From Devosia crocina (GTDB lineage: Bacteria > Pseudomonadota > Alphaproteobacteria > Rhizobiales > Devosiaceae), in contig NZ_FPCK01000003.1 of NCBI RefSeq assembly GCF_900116545.1, positions 1 through 64,000 of the forward strand: a DNA stretch of 64,000 nt, written 5' to 3'. Position numbers and translations under genes: made by a program. Positions 18,282-27,698 of this stretch are shown here, piece after piece; position 1 is the first letter of the stretch, and each line of letters opens with the position of its first letter. The notes under the pieces were generated by a model. That model made no database searches. It was not told the origin of the DNA and worked only from the letters and a program-made list of their open reading frames with translations.

Positions 18282-18656
18282 TCAAGCCTTGATCAGATGG
18301 TCACGATCGACATTGAGCACCAGCGTTTCGCCCTCGACCCGGTCGATATGCTCGGGAAAGATATAGCGATCCCCAGCAAACAAGCCCTTGGCATCGAGGC
18401 GTACGAAGCCGTCCCGCAGCGCTTTTTCCTGGAATTCGCGCGGCAGGCCATCATCTGGATGAAAAACATCGGCGAGCAGCGAAGACATACGGTTCTCGCC
18501 CTCTTCGAGCACCGGGCTGACCCCTGCGGCGCCATTGCCGCCATTGGTTTCCGGATCATTATCGGTGGCGCGGAATGTATCGACCGTGCCGATTTCGTGC
18601 ATGGCGCGGTCAACGACCTTCATGCCTTCATGAATGGTGTTAGGAATAGCTTGCAT
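18282..18656 (-). CDS. DUF2171-like small protein
   Basis: A 124-residue soluble protein. It opens with TIHEGMKVVDRAMHEIGTVD, as in DUF2171/PRC-barrel-like proteins, and ends with GDRYIFPEHIDRVEGETLVL, the expected second half of that fold. An acidic, Gly/Asn-rich insert of about 40 residues lies between the halves. The family is often linked to stress and its biochemical role is unknown. The start at 18656 is decided by GGAGG 6 nt upstream; the longer frame continuing to 19292 is antisense to the neighbouring gene. A terminator follows closely. Confidence 0.75.
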   Translation of the reverse strand: MQAIPNTIHEGMKVVDRAMHEIGTVDTFRATDNDPETNGGNGAAGVSPVLEEGENRMSSLLADVFHPDDGLPREFQEKALRDGFVRLDAKGLFAGDRYIFPEHIDRVEGETLVLNVDRDHLIKA

Positions 18657-18785
18657 AATTTCCTCCATAACTTGCCCGACCAACGCGAGGATGGGCTGTG
18701 CCGTTCCGCCTGTCTCGTTTAGACTGCCGGTGAACCCCTCGGGGATATCGGCGTTGTTGAAGCTGGATCGCAAAGGCCTGATTTG

Positions 18786-19370
18786 ATGAAGCGTGCTCTT
18801 TTTCTGCTCTCCACCCTCCTGTGCGGGGTGTCCGTCGCCACCGCTCAAGACAGCACCGGAGCAAATGACCAGAACGTCTTCGTCATGGGCGGACCGCTGA
18901 CGCGCGACTATTTTTCGGACGCGCTGACCCCTTGGGACAATGTCTACGAATCCAATTTCTTTGCAGGCTTCGGCTACCAGCAGTTCCTGTATCAGTATGG
19001 CGTGTTCCACCTGGGCCTCGAAGGTGGCCTCGGCATCCGCGCCGGCGAAAGCGCCTCTCTCGAGCTTTGGGGTGGCGCTGTGGCGCGCCTTGAAGTGTTC
19101 AAGATGGGCGGGCTCAACATCACGCCCTCGCTGACCGCGGGTCTGTCGGTGGTCACCGATACGATCGGGGTAGAAACCGAAAGGGCAGCCGCAATCAATC
19201 GCGCGGTGCCAGTGCTTTACTACCTCGGCCCGGAAATTGCCGTGTCTCATGATGCGCTGCCGGACTACGAGGGCTTTGTCCGCATTCAGCACCGCTCCGG
19301 GGGCTTCGGCACCATTGCCGAGATCGACGGCTCCAACGCCGTTGCGGTGGGCTTGCGCTACAAGTTCTGA
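18786..19370 (+). CDS. Outer-membrane beta-barrel protein
   Basis: A 194-residue protein with a signal peptide (cut near ATA|QDS) and alternating hydrophobic residues typical of transmembrane strands. It ends in VGLRYKF, a terminal Phe with the -x-x-Y-x-F pattern recognised by the BAM machine. Aromatic-belt motifs such as FFAGFGYQQFLYQYGVFHLG support a small closed barrel of roughly eight strands, like the opacity/acyloxyacyl-hydrolase group. Its role is unknown. I use ATG 18786, one codon after an in-frame TTG. It diverges from the DUF2171-like gene and probably ends before the ilvD palindrome. Confidence 0.7.
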   Translation: MKRALFLLSTLLCGVSVATAQDSTGANDQNVFVMGGPLTRDYFSDALTPWDNVYESNFFAGFGYQQFLYQYGVFHLGLEGGLGIRAGESASLELWGGAVARLEVFKMGGLNITPSLTAGLSVVTDTIGVETERAAAINRAVPVLYYLGPEIAVSHDALPDYEGFVRIQHRSGGFGTIAEIDGSNAVAVGLRYKF

Positions 19371-19429
19371 TCCTTACGGCCGGACAGGCGCGGCGTTCAG
19401 AGTGCCGCGCCAATCCCGAAGACCGTAAA

Positions 19430-19449
19430 ACCGTACCGTACGGTACGGT
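19430..19449. promoter_or_regulatory. Perfect 20-bp palindrome, probable operator before ilvD
   Basis: ACCGTACCGT followed by its exact reverse complement ACGGTACGGT forms a gap-free 20-bp palindrome 88 bp before the ilvD start. A third half site, ACCGTA, lies just upstream at 19422. The zero-base loop argues against an RNA hairpin and for a binding site of a dimeric repressor, TetR-like in style. Confidence 0.5.
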
Positions 19450-19537
19450 ACTGAATATCCTTGATGCTGCCCTGGAATGGGTCTAAACAACATGGCGAAT
19501 TTCCGGCTCCAACCGGCGACACTATCGAGGATCCGCC

Positions 19538-21391
19538 ATGCCCGTTTATCGTTCCCGCACCACCACTCATGGCCGCAACATGGCCGGCGCCCGTGGCCTG
19601 TGGCGCGCCACCGGCATGAAGGATGGCGATTTCGGCAAACCCATTATTGCGGTGGTCAATTCCTTTACCCAGTTCGTGCCTGGTCACGTTCACCTCAAGG
19701 ATCTCGGCCAGCTCGTTGCGCGCGAAATCGAAGCGGCAGGCGGCGTCGCCAAGGAGTTCAACACAATTGCGGTCGATGACGGCATCGCCATGGGCCATGA
19801 CGGGATGCTTTATTCGCTGCCGAGCCGCGACATCATCGCTGACTCCGTCGAATACATGGTCAACGCCCATACGGCCGACGCCATGGTCTGCATCTCCAAT
19901 TGCGACAAGATCACGCCGGGCATGCTGAACGCCGCCATGCGCCTCAATATCCCCGTCATCTTCGTTTCCGGCGGACCGATGGAAGCGGGCAAGGCCATCG
20001 TCAAGGGCAAGTTGCAGGCGCTCGACCTCGTCGATGCCATGGTGATGGCTGCCGACGATCAATATACCGACGAGGAAGTCCAGGCCGTCGAGGAAGCCGC
20101 CTGCCCCACCTGCGGCTCCTGCTCTGGCATGTTCACTGCCAACTCCATGAACTGCCTCACCGAAGCCTTGGGCCTTTCCTTGCCCGGCAATGGCTCGACC
20201 CTCGCGACCCACTCGGATCGCAAGCGCCTTTTCCAGGAAGCCGGGCACCTGATCGTCGATCTCGCCCGCCGCTACTACGAGCAGGACGACGAGACCGTCT
20301 TGCCGCGTTCGATTGCAACCAAGCACGCCTTCGAAAACGCCATGGCGCTCGATATCGCCATGGGCGGCTCGACCAATACCGTGCTTCATATCCTTGCCGC
20401 TGCCCATGAAGGCGGCGTCGATTTTACCATGGACGATATCGACGCTCTGTCGCGTCGCGTCCCGGTTCTCTCCAAGGTCGCGCCGGCCAAGAATGATGTC
20501 CACATGGAAGACGTCCACCGCGCCGGCGGCATCTTTGCCATCCTCGGCCAGCTCGACCGCGCAGGCTTGATCAATCGCAAGGAGCCCACGGTCCATGCCG
20601 CAACTATGGGCGATGCGATCGACAAGTGGGACATTTCACGCACTAATTCCGAGAGCGTGCGCCAATTCTATATGGCTGCACCGGGCGGCGTGCGCACGAC
20701 CGAGGCCTTCTCGCAGTCCAATCGCTGGGCAGAGCTCGACACCGACCGCACCAATGGCGCCATCCGCTCGCCCGACAATCCATTCTCCAAGGATGGCGGT
20801 CTGGCCGTGCTCAAGGGCAATATCGCGCTCGACGGCTGCATCGTGAAGACCGCAGGCGTCGATGAATCCATCCTGAAGTTCACCGGCCCTGCCCGCGTTT
20901 TCGAAAGCCAGGATTCCACCGTCAAGGCGATCCTCTCCAACGAGATCAAGCCTGGCGACGTCCTCGTCATTCGATATGAAGGGCCCAAGGGTGGCCCGGG
21001 CATGCAGGAAATGCTCTATCCCACGAGCTATCTCAAATCGAAGGGCCTCGGCAAAGCCTGTGCCCTTCTTACTGACGGGCGCTTCTCGGGCGGCACATCG
21101 GGCCTCTCCATCGGTCACGCTTCGCCTGAAGCAGCCGAAGGCGGCGCCATCGGGCTCGTGCGGGAAGGCGACATGGTCGAGATCGACATCCCCAACCGCA
21201 CGGTCAATGTGCTGGTTTCGGACGCCGAGCTCGCCACCCGCCGCGCCGAGCAGGACAAGATCGGCTGGAAGCCGGCCCAGCCGCGCAAGCGCAAGGTGAC
21301 CACCGCCCTCAAGGCCTATGCTGCCCTCGTGACCTCCGCCGCCAAGGGCGCCGTGCGCGACACCAAGGCCATCGACAAGCTCTGGAACTAG
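19538..21391 (+). CDS. ilvD: Dihydroxy-acid dehydratase
   Basis: IlvD dehydrates 2,3-dihydroxy-3-methylvalerate and 2,3-dihydroxyisovalerate to the 2-keto acids that become isoleucine and valine (and leucine). It holds an Fe-S cluster. The 617-residue protein has the two family signatures, [11 protein letters not shown] and [18 protein letters not shown], containing the cluster Cys residues, and the C-terminal [14 protein letters not shown]. The three-cysteine pattern fits the long IlvD class. ATG 19538 begins with [18 protein letters not shown], the normal family N terminus. It stands alone, with a palindromic operator candidate upstream. Confidence 0.97.
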   Translation: MPVYRSRTTTHGRNMAGARGLWRATGMKDGDFGKPIIAVVNSFTQFVPGHVHLKDLGQLVAREIEAAGGVAKEFNTIAVDDGIAMGHDGMLYSLPSRDIIADSVEYMVNAHTADAMVCISNCDKITPGMLNAAMRLNIPVIFVSGGPMEAGKAIVKGKLQALDLVDAMVMAADDQYTDEEVQAVEEAACPTCGSCSGMFTANSMNCLTEALGLSLPGNGSTLATHSDRKRLFQEAGHLIVDLARRYYEQDDETVLPRSIATKHAFENAMALDIAMGGSTNTVLHILAAAHEGGVDFTMDDIDALSRRVPVLSKVAPAKNDVHMEDVHRAGGIFAILGQLDRAGLINRKEPTVHAATMGDAIDKWDISRTNSESVRQFYMAAPGGVRTTEAFSQSNRWAELDTDRTNGAIRSPDNPFSKDGGLAVLKGNIALDGCIVKTAGVDESILKFTGPARVFESQDSTVKAILSNEIKPGDVLVIRYEGPKGGPGMQEMLYPTSYLKSKGLGKACALLTDGRFSGGTSGLSIGHASPEAAEGGAIGLVREGDMVEIDIPNRTVNVLVSDAELATRRAEQDKIGWKPAQPRKRKVTTALKAYAALVTSAAKGAVRDTKAIDKLWN

Positions 21392-21418
21392 AAGACGCGT
21401 GCTGTCTTCCCATCGTCG

Positions 21419-21459
21419 CCACCCGGCTTGTCCGGGTGGACCACCCCGCCATTTCGGGG
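21419..21459. repeat. Alphaproteobacterial-style GC-rich hairpin element after ilvD
   Basis: A strong hairpin (CCACCCGG, 5-nt loop, CCGGGTGG) is followed by a second stem CCCCG/CGGGG. The sequence resembles the short dispersed palindromes with a CAAG/CTTG-type loop that are frequent in alphaproteobacterial intergenic DNA. It lacks a T-run, so it may stabilise the ilvD message or halt it with Rho. The rest of 21392-21750 shows no gene. Confidence 0.5.
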
Positions 21460-21750
21460 ATGAAATGATGCCCTTCGAGACAAAAGCGTGACAACACCGT
21501 CGTCCAGTGCTAAAGCCCCAGCCAGCCACTCAGCGGTCTGCCAAGATTTGCTGATCTGGTCAGGCTCGATAGCGGGGATTCCACCCTCCCTATCGGGCCG
21601 ACCCAATCCCCTTTGACATCGCTGACGCTTGCCAGACCAGCCCATCGATTCAGGCTGTCTCAAAGCTTTGACGCGGCGGCGCTTCGAGCACAAAGAAGGG
21701 CGATGGCCTCGCAGCCACCGCCCTGTTCAGCGCCGAACCCGCGCCGTGCA

Positions 21751-22617
21751 CTACCGCTTGGCAATGGCGTCCAGCGTTGCAAAATCCTCGTCACTGAGCG
21801 CGAATGCCGCGGCTGCAACATTATCCTCGAGATGCCTGACCTTGCCTGTACCCGGGATTGGCAGCACGACGGGCGAACGCTTGAGCAACCAGGCGAGCGC
21901 GATCTGGCTGCCGCTCGCGCCATGCTTGTCCATGATTGCCCGCGCCTTCTCATGGCCCTCGACGAGATCGCCACCGGCCAGCGGGAACCAGGGAATGAAC
22001 CCGATACCTTCCTTTTCGCAGTAGTCGAGCACCGCTTCGCTCTTGCGATTGGCGAAGTTGTAAAGGTTCTGCACGGTCGCGACAGAGAAATACTGCTGGG
22101 CTTCCTTGATGTCGTCCACGCTCACCTCGGAAAGGCCCACGTGGCGGATAAGACCCTTCTTTTGCATATCGGCAATAGCGCCGAACTGATCCGCGCGCGG
22201 TGTCTTGCTGTCGATCCGGTGCAACTGCCAGAGGTCCAGTCGCTCAAGCTTCAGGCGGCGCAGGCTGGTCATCACGCCTTGGCGCAGAAACTCGGGACGG
22301 CCTAGCTGGTGCCACTCTTCGGGCCCCGTGCGGGTGAGGCCGCACTTGGTGGCAATGACCGAACCGCGATCGTAGGGCGCCAATGCCTCGGCGATCAGTT
22401 CCTCGCTGATATAGGGGCCATAGCTTTCGGCGGTATCGATGAAGTTTACATTGAGCTCTGGCAAACGCTTGAGCACTCTAATGGCTTCGTCGCGATCTTC
22501 CGGCGGTCCCCAGATACCCTTGCCGGTAATGCGCATGGCGCCAAAGCCGAGGCGGTTCACCTCTAGTTCGCCTCCGATGGCAAAAGTGCCCGCCAGGGCT
22601 GCGTCCAGTTGAGCCAT
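21751..22617 (-). CDS. Aldo/keto reductase
   Basis: An NADPH-dependent oxidoreductase of the AKR barrel family, 288 residues. The catalytic tetrad is visible: Asp and Tyr in [11 protein letters not shown], Lys in IATKCG, His in LWQLHRID. The C-terminal [16 protein letters not shown] binds the cofactor phosphate. The substrate cannot be told; the nearest annotated relatives are general aldehyde reductases (YajO/YdbC-like). It ends a leftward cluster with DUF1178, nitrilase, grxC and comF, with 44 bp between it and DUF1178. Confidence 0.9.
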   Translation of the reverse strand: MAQLDAALAGTFAIGGELEVNRLGFGAMRITGKGIWGPPEDRDEAIRVLKRLPELNVNFIDTAESYGPYISEELIAEALAPYDRGSVIATKCGLTRTGPEEWHQLGRPEFLRQGVMTSLRRLKLERLDLWQLHRIDSKTPRADQFGAIADMQKKGLIRHVGLSEVSVDDIKEAQQYFSVATVQNLYNFANRKSEAVLDYCEKEGIGFIPWFPLAGGDLVEGHEKARAIMDKHGASGSQIALAWLLKRSPVVLPIPGTGKVRHLEDNVAAAAFALSDEDFATLDAIAKR

Positions 22618-22661
22618 TTCAGTCTCCTTGGATGTGAGCCGCTTGCAAATGCTGCAAGGCT

Positions 22662-23084
22662 CTAATTGTCTTCCCCAACGTCGGGGAGAGGCAGAAAGTC
22701 GACGCCGTCATCGATAAGCCCTGCAACTTCATCGCGCGTCGCCTCGCCATAGATTCCGCGCGCCTCCGCCTCCTCGAAGTGGATCTTGCGCGCTTCCTCG
22801 GCAAAGCGGTCACCAACATAATCGGCCTGGCTCATCACCGTCTGGCGGTAGTGCCGCAGCATCTCGCGGAACTTCTGCGCGTCGGGATGCGCCGCGGAGA
22901 GCTTCACCCGCTCCCCATCGGTTCGAGCGACAGCCGGCGCCATGGGCGCTTTTTCAACTTCGGCACCGCCGCACTGGGCGCAAGCGATAAGGCCTCGGGC
23001 CTTCTGCTCGTCATAAGCTGCGGCATTCTTGAACCAGGCATCGTAGCGATGCCCTTGTGAACACTGGAGTGTGTACTGGATCAC
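22662..23084 (-). CDS. DUF1178 family protein
   Basis: A 140-residue protein that starts with the family hallmark [20 protein letters not shown]. One CxxC (CAQCGG) follows, and with the earlier Cys it may bind zinc, a rubredoxin-like start. The C-terminal half is an acidic helical region. DUF1178 is common in alphaproteobacteria, usually next to the nitrilase and glutaredoxin genes found here; its function is unknown. It lies 56 bp downstream of the nitrilase gene. Confidence 0.9.
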   Translation of the reverse strand: MIQYTLQCSQGHRYDAWFKNAAAYDEQKARGLIACAQCGGAEVEKAPMAPAVARTDGERVKLSAAHPDAQKFREMLRHYRQTVMSQADYVGDRFAEEARKIHFEEAEARGIYGEATRDEVAGLIDDGVDFLPLPDVGEDN

Positions 23085-23140
23085 GGTCTTGTCGTCTTCT
23101 GCTCGGCGCCAGAAATGCGCCGCTTGGATAGAGGTTGCGC

Positions 23141-23968
23141 CTAGTCTTGCAACGCTGGCGAGGCGAAGTCCCGTGCATTGGCAAGCGCCGGAATACGCTG
23201 GCGAGCCTCTACCACCGCCTGTGGGTCGATCTCGGCCACCAGCACGCCTGGCCTGTCATGATCGAGTTCGGCGATCACCTTGCCCCAGGGATCGACGATC
23301 AGCGAGTGACCATAGGTCGACCGTCCATTGGCATGGACGCCCCCTTGGGCTGCAGCAATGACATAGGACCCGGTTTCGATAGCCCTTGCGCGCAGCAGCA
23401 CATGCCAATGAGCTTGTCCTGTCGGCACGGTGAACGCAGCTGGCACCGCCATCAGCGTGGCCCCTGCATTGGCAAGCGTGTTGTAAAGGCGGGGGAACCG
23501 CATGTCGTAGCAGATCGAAAATCCAAGCCGGAACTCGCCGAGCTCGGCTGTCACGGCACGCTCACCGCCCCTATAGGTCGCGCTCTCGCGATAGGCGTTA
23601 AGCCCTGCAATATCGGCGTCGAAAAGATGAATCTTGTCATATCGCGCACGCTGCTCCCCACCGGGGCCAAAAAGCACCGACCGATTGGCAAAGCGTCCAT
23701 CCTCGAGCGGAATCGGCAAGGAGCCGATCTGGATAAACAAACCGAGGCGCCTGGCAAGCTCTCCCACCTTTGCCAATTGCGGGTGATCCACGAAGGGAGC
23801 CGCCACCGAACGCAACTGATCCCGGTTTTCGGGAAAGATCATGGTGACCTCAGGGGTCAGCACATAATCTGCACCCTGACCTGCCGCCTCTTCGAGGAGA
23901 GGCTCAAGAGCGGCAAGATTCTGATCGGGATCAAGACCCGAACACATCTGGATGGCGGCAATTTTCAT
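23141..23968 (-). CDS. Carbon-nitrogen hydrolase (nitrilase superfamily, Nit2-like)
   Basis: A 275-residue amidase of the nitrilase fold. The catalytic Glu40 (TPEVT), Lys112 (YDKIHLFD) and Cys153 (SICYDMRF) are all present. The motifs match the Nit1/Nit2 branch, where members hydrolyse deaminated glutathione or omega-amides such as 2-oxoglutaramate. Its place directly after grxC makes repair of deaminated glutathione attractive, but this is inferred. It starts with MKIAAIQMCS, the normal start for the family. Confidence 0.9.
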   Translation of the reverse strand: MKIAAIQMCSGLDPDQNLAALEPLLEEAAGQGADYVLTPEVTMIFPENRDQLRSVAAPFVDHPQLAKVGELARRLGLFIQIGSLPIPLEDGRFANRSVLFGPGGEQRARYDKIHLFDADIAGLNAYRESATYRGGERAVTAELGEFRLGFSICYDMRFPRLYNTLANAGATLMAVPAAFTVPTGQAHWHVLLRARAIETGSYVIAAAQGGVHANGRSTYGHSLIVDPWGKVIAELDHDRPGVLVAEIDPQAVVEARQRIPALANARDFASPALQD

Positions 23969-24023
23969 GAAAAGAACTCAGAAACTGGAAAGTGCCGGAG
24001 GCAAGCGGAGCGGCCTGCCGCCG

Positions 24024-24278
24024 TTATTGCGCCAGAAGGGGATCGAGGCCACCGGCACGGTCGAGCGCAGCCATATCGTCATAGCCACCAACATGGGTCT
24101 CGCCGATAAAGATCTGCGGCACGGTGCGCCGGCCGTTGGCGCGCTGCGTCATCTTCTCCCGCAGGCCCGGATCGAGCACTGTGATCTCGGTATATTTGGC
24201 GCCCTTTTCGTTCAGCAGCGCCTTGGCAGCGTGGCAATAGGGACAGGTCGGAGTGGTGTAGATCTCGATATTGGCCAT
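24024..24278 (-). CDS. grxC: Glutaredoxin 3
   Basis: An 84-residue dithiol glutaredoxin with the CPYC active site at 12-15, the cis-Pro segment TVPQIFI and the glutathione-binding GGYDDMAAL. It reduces disulfides and glutathione mixed disulfides using GSH. ATG 24278 gives the normal length; the GTG 27 nt earlier adds a tail unlike the family. It follows comF by 32 bp and precedes the nitrilase gene, a conserved order in Hyphomicrobiales. Confidence 0.95.
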   Translation of the reverse strand: MANIEIYTTPTCPYCHAAKALLNEKGAKYTEITVLDPGLREKMTQRANGRRTVPQIFIGETHVGGYDDMAALDRAGGLDPLLAQ

Positions 24279-24310
24279 GGGGCTGGCTCCACATTGAATT
24301 GTCACCCTGC

Positions 24311-25117
24311 TTATATGGGCACTTCTTCGCCGCTGACAACGCGGGCAAAGGTCAGAACATCGACCGCCTCCACCCCGGCCCGCATCAGCGTCCTTGTGGC
24401 CGCCTTCACAGTTGCGCCCGTTGTATAAACATCGTCGATCAAAACGACGCGGCGCCCCTTGAGGCGCAGGAGCATATCGGGATGGACTGAAAAGGCGCCT
24501 TGCACATTGCGCGCTCGTCCGTCGCCGGAAAGCCCCACCTGGGAGCGCGTCTTGCGGTGCCGGCGCAGAAGGTGAGGATCAACCTCAAGGCAGAGGGTTC
24601 GGCCAAGGGCTCGGGCGAGAAGCAGGGATTGATTATAGCGCCGGAAGCGCATGCGGCTCGAGTGGAGCGGAACCGGCACCAGAAGCGGCGCTGCCCCCCA
24701 GAACTCGTGCCCTGCCATTTGCATCAGTCGCGCGCAGAATGCGGCGAGTTCGGTCCGATCGCCATATTTGAGGCGGCTGACAAGACCCTGCGCCACTTCC
24801 CCATAGCGAACCGCCGCCCGCGCCCGTGCGAATGGAGGCGCGTCGGCCAGGGCTTCTGCGCTCACGGCGTCTGGCCCCAACGCGATTTCGAAGGGTACGC
24901 CAAGGATCGGGCACAGCGGGGCGGTGATCGGCGCCAGCTTCGAAAAACAAGCAGCGCAAAGCCCGTGGCCAGCCTCGATCGGTGCAGTGCACACCGCGCA
25001 GGCAGGTGGATAGAGCTGATCGACCACAAGCCGCAGCGCATGGCGCCCCACATCGCGCACCAGGGCGAAAGACGTCCCGGCTTTGACTTCCCTTGTCCCG
25101 CTCTCCATAAGAACCAT
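24311..25117 (-). CDS. comF: ComF family phosphoribosyltransferase-like protein
   Basis: ComF proteins take part in DNA uptake and recombination in competent bacteria; in most alphaproteobacteria the role is untested. The N-terminal half has a zinc-finger pattern (CAVC...CAACF) and the C-terminal half a type I PRTase domain with the PRPP loop VVLIDDVYTTGATV. The start at 25117 gives 268 residues; an in-frame longer start would run over the divergent methyltransferase gene. Only about 50 bp separate the two divergent starts. Confidence 0.9.
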   Translation of the reverse strand: MVLMESGTREVKAGTSFALVRDVGRHALRLVVDQLYPPACAVCTAPIEAGHGLCAACFSKLAPITAPLCPILGVPFEIALGPDAVSAEALADAPPFARARAAVRYGEVAQGLVSRLKYGDRTELAAFCARLMQMAGHEFWGAAPLLVPVPLHSSRMRFRRYNQSLLLARALGRTLCLEVDPHLLRRHRKTRSQVGLSGDGRARNVQGAFSVHPDMLLRLKGRRVVLIDDVYTTGATVKAATRTLMRAGVEAVDVLTFARVVSGEEVPI

Positions 25118-25166
25118 ATTGCTTGAGGTTCCCGCCTTGGGCCAGCTCCTTTTCCGTGAGTCCGGC

Positions 25167-25994
25167 ATGTCCCAGCCGCCCCGCCTCTTCGATCCTGCCC
25201 TGATTGGTAGCCATCTTGCCCGACGTCCGACACGCGACAATTTCGTGCGCGATCTGGTGTTCGAGGATCTGGCCGACCGGCTCGGCGCCTATATGCGGGA
25301 TTTTGCCAAGGCCGTGCTGATCGCGCCCGATGTCGATCTGCTGCCGACGACGGTAGCGACCGCCTCGGGAGCTGTCGAGTTCACCCCGGTCGAGGCTTTT
25401 GGGGGAAGCGATTTTCCCGACCTGCCCGATGGCGAACTCGATCTTGTCGTCTCGCTGCTCCATCTTCAGGCGGTCAATGACGTTCCCGGCCACATGGCGC
25501 GCCTCCGCTCAAGGCTCAAGCCCGATGGCCTCTTGCTAGTCGCCATGCTTGGGGGCGAGAGTCTGACCGAATTGCGCGAAGCGTTTCTTGGAGCCGACAT
25601 CGCCGTTTCGGGCGGCGCCTCGGCTCGCATTGCGCCCATGGCCCAGGTGCGCGATGCGGGCGGGCTCCTGCAGCGCGCCGGCTTTGCCCTGCCGGTTGCC
25701 GATGTCGAAACCCACACTGTGCGCTATGCCAATGCCTTTGCGCTGATGGCCGAACTCAGGGCGCTGGGCGCGGCAAACCCTTTGGTCGACCGCTCGCGCC
25801 GCCTTGCGACGCGAAGCCTTCTGACCGCTGCGGCAACTGCCTATCAGGACGCGGCGGGGGATGCCGATGGAAGAGTACGCGCTACACTCGAAATCATCTG
25901 GCTGGCCGGCTGGGTGCCACACGAGAGCCAGCAGAAGCCGCTCCGTCCGGGAAGCGCCAAAGTCAGTCTGTCGGACTTGCTCAAGAAGGATTAG
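25167..25994 (+). CDS. SAM-dependent methyltransferase (BioC/NDUFAF5-like)
   Basis: A 275-residue class I methyltransferase-fold protein. It starts with PPRLFDPALIGSHLARRP and has the core DLVVSLLHLQAVNDVPGHMARLRSRLKPDGLLL. This layout matches the bacterial relatives of the mitochondrial complex I assembly factor NDUFAF5, usually next to comF/grxC in alphaproteobacteria. NDUFAF5 hydroxylates an Arg of complex I, so the true reaction here need not be methylation. ATG 25167 fits the conserved start. It is followed after 2 bp by the kinase gene. Confidence 0.85.
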   Translation: MSQPPRLFDPALIGSHLARRPTRDNFVRDLVFEDLADRLGAYMRDFAKAVLIAPDVDLLPTTVATASGAVEFTPVEAFGGSDFPDLPDGELDLVVSLLHLQAVNDVPGHMARLRSRLKPDGLLLVAMLGGESLTELREAFLGADIAVSGGASARIAPMAQVRDAGGLLQRAGFALPVADVETHTVRYANAFALMAELRALGAANPLVDRSRRLATRSLLTAAATAYQDAAGDADGRVRATLEIIWLAGWVPHESQQKPLRPGSAKVSLSDLLKKD

Positions 25995-25996
25995 AA

Positions 25997-26530
25997 GTGG
26001 ACCTTGCCGGTCATATCGCCATCATTTCCGGTTCGCCCGGCTCGGGAAAGACCACGGTGGCCGAAGCGCTTGCCCACCTCCCCGGCTCTGCCAAGGCGCA
26101 TATCCATTCGGACGATTTTTGGGGCAATATCAAGCACGGGCATATCCCGCCCTGGCTGCCCGAAAGCGACGCGCAGAACCGCATGGTCATGCAAATTGCG
26201 GCCGATGTCTCGGGCCATTATGCACGCCACGACTATCTTGCAGTCCTCGATGGCGTGGTGCGCCCGTTCTGGCTCCCCGCCTTTCTGGCGCTCGATCTGC
26301 CCGTGCACTATCTCGTCCTGCGACCAAGCCTTGAGGAAGCCGTTGCCCGCTGCACCTCCCGCGGCGGGGACAGCCTGACGGACGCAGCCGTCGTGACCGA
26401 CCTTCATGGCCAGTTCGCTGACCTTGGCGATTATCAGCGCCACGTGATCGATACGATTGGGCTTGATCGCGCCGGGACGCTCTCACGGGTCATCTCGGCT
26501 CTCGAAAGCGGTGCTTACCGTCTCGAATAG
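25997..26530 (+). CDS. P-loop nucleotide kinase-like protein
   Basis: A 177-residue AAA/kinase-fold protein. The Walker A motif GSPGSGKTT is at 12-20, followed by AHIHSDDFW, as in small-molecule kinases such as gluconate or shikimate kinases. A lid-like region containing LRPSLEEAVARC follows. The phosphoryl acceptor is unknown. It starts with GTG 2 bp after the previous stop, so the two genes form an operon. A long hairpin repeat begins about 24 bp after its stop. Confidence 0.8.
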   Translation: MDLAGHIAIISGSPGSGKTTVAEALAHLPGSAKAHIHSDDFWGNIKHGHIPPWLPESDAQNRMVMQIAADVSGHYARHDYLAVLDGVVRPFWLPAFLALDLPVHYLVLRPSLEEAVARCTSRGGDSLTDAAVVTDLHGQFADLGDYQRHVIDTIGLDRAGTLSRVISALESGAYRLE

Positions 26531-26553
26531 TGCCGGGTAACAGCGTTTGCAGA

Positions 26554-26694
26554 CGCCCCCTCACCCGTCTCGGCCTTCGGCCGATCCACCCTCTCCCCAA
26601 GAGGGAGAGGAATAAGTTCAGCGCTTCTGGTAAGCACCTCTTATTCTTCTCCCGCTCGGGGAGAAGGTGGCGCGCAGCGCCGGATGAGGGGGCG
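26554..26694. repeat. Intergenic hairpin repeat, copy A
   Basis: The element starts with CCCCCTCACCCG, contains CTCTCCCC/GAGGGAGAGG and CTCGGGGAGAAGG, and closes with GGATGAGGGGG, so its ends are complementary and can pair into a long imperfect hairpin. It starts 24 bp after the kinase stop codon. It belongs with copies B-F. Confidence 0.7.
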
Positions 26695-26714
26695 AACCAA
26701 CCCGCTAAAAACAC

Positions 26715-26744
26715 AAAAAAGCCGGCATCGCTGCCGGCCTTTTT
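26715..26744 (-). terminator. Terminator of carD, possibly bidirectional
   Basis: A stem GCCGGC/GCCGGC with loop ATCGCT is flanked by A6 on one side and T5 on the other, so both strands give a hairpin with a U-run. It lies 21 bp after the carD stop and may also block rightward reading from copy A. Confidence 0.8.
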
Positions 26745-26764
26745 AGCTTGACGACAGAATCCGC

Positions 26765-27331
26765 TTATGCGGCTTCTTCGTCGCTTTCGCTCTCGGCAGC
26801 GTCCGCCTTGGTGCGCTTGGGGCTCTTGGCAAGCTGCTTTTCGATGAGCTGCACGGCCTCGGTCAGGGTCAGCTTGTTGACCGAGCTGATTTCGCGGCTC
26901 ATGCGATCCATGGCCTGCTCGAAGAGCTGGCGTTCCGAATAGCTCTGCTCGGGCTGATCATCGGACCGGTAAAGATCGCGCACGACTTCCGAAATCGCGA
27001 TCAGATCGCCCGAATTGATCTTGGCTTCATATTCCTGAGCGCGACGCGACCACATGGTGCGCTTGACGCGAGCCCGACCGGTGACGGTCTCGAGGGCCTT
27101 GTTGACCTCGTCTTCTTCGGCGAGCTTGCGCATGCCGACAGACTTGATCTTGGCAACGGGTACGCGAAGGGTCAGCTTGTCCTGCTCGAAGCTGATCACG
27201 AACAATTCGAGCGTCAGGCCGGCAACCTCCTGCTCTTCGATGTTAACGATCAGACCGACGCCATGGGCCGGGTAGACGACATACTCACCCGTCTTGAACC
27301 CGAGTCGCTGCTGAGACTTCTTGGCTACCAT
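26765..27331 (-). CDS. carD: CarD family transcription regulator
   Basis: CarD binds the beta subunit of RNA polymerase and stabilises the open promoter complex, notably at rRNA promoters. The 188-residue protein has the N-terminal RNA-polymerase-interaction domain (FKTGEYVVYPAHGVGLI, FEQDKLTLRVP) and the C-terminal DNA-binding helices (MWSRRAQEYEAKINSGD). The start at 27331 has AAAGGAG 10 nt before it. The last 20 residues are acidic and Ala-rich. In this order it commonly lies downstream of fdxA. Confidence 0.93.
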   Translation of the reverse strand: MVAKKSQQRLGFKTGEYVVYPAHGVGLIVNIEEQEVAGLTLELFVISFEQDKLTLRVPVAKIKSVGMRKLAEEDEVNKALETVTGRARVKRTMWSRRAQEYEAKINSGDLIAISEVVRDLYRSDDQPEQSYSERQLFEQAMDRMSREISSVNKLTLTEAVQLIEKQLAKSPKRTKADAAESESDEEAA

Positions 27332-27585
27332 AAGCTGGAACTCCTTTATGACGCCCCAATGACCGGTTCCTCGCGGCAAGGACCGGGCATCTCACTAACC
27401 TACCCGCTCAACGGGCCCTTTGGCAGTACGAACACCCACAGTCTTCGGTTCCGCTTTGTTCCGAAGCACCATGCAACAGATGATGTTGTGTCAAAAAAAT
27501 CGTGCCTAGCGGCACGGTCTGGGTGAAGGGCTGAACTGCATTTACGAAGACCATAGCACAAAAAATCAGCAAAATCAAAAGGAAC

Positions 27586-27602
27586 GAATCGGTGTCCGAT
27601 TC
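27586..27602 (-). terminator. Possible terminator of fdxA
   Basis: The 7-bp stem GAATCGG/CCGATTC with loop TGT is followed on the minus strand by a T-rich stretch (GTTCCTTTTGATTTT). It lies about 97 bp after the fdxA stop. The rest of 27332-27698 should hold the carD promoter but shows no clear boxes. Confidence 0.35.
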
Positions 27603-27698
27603 ATCCCCTTCAAATTGGCTGCGTCTTTATGACGGAACGGCAACAAAGCCCTGCCTGGGCCCAAGTTCTACCCTTTGCAGGCAGAACCAGCTGGCAGA

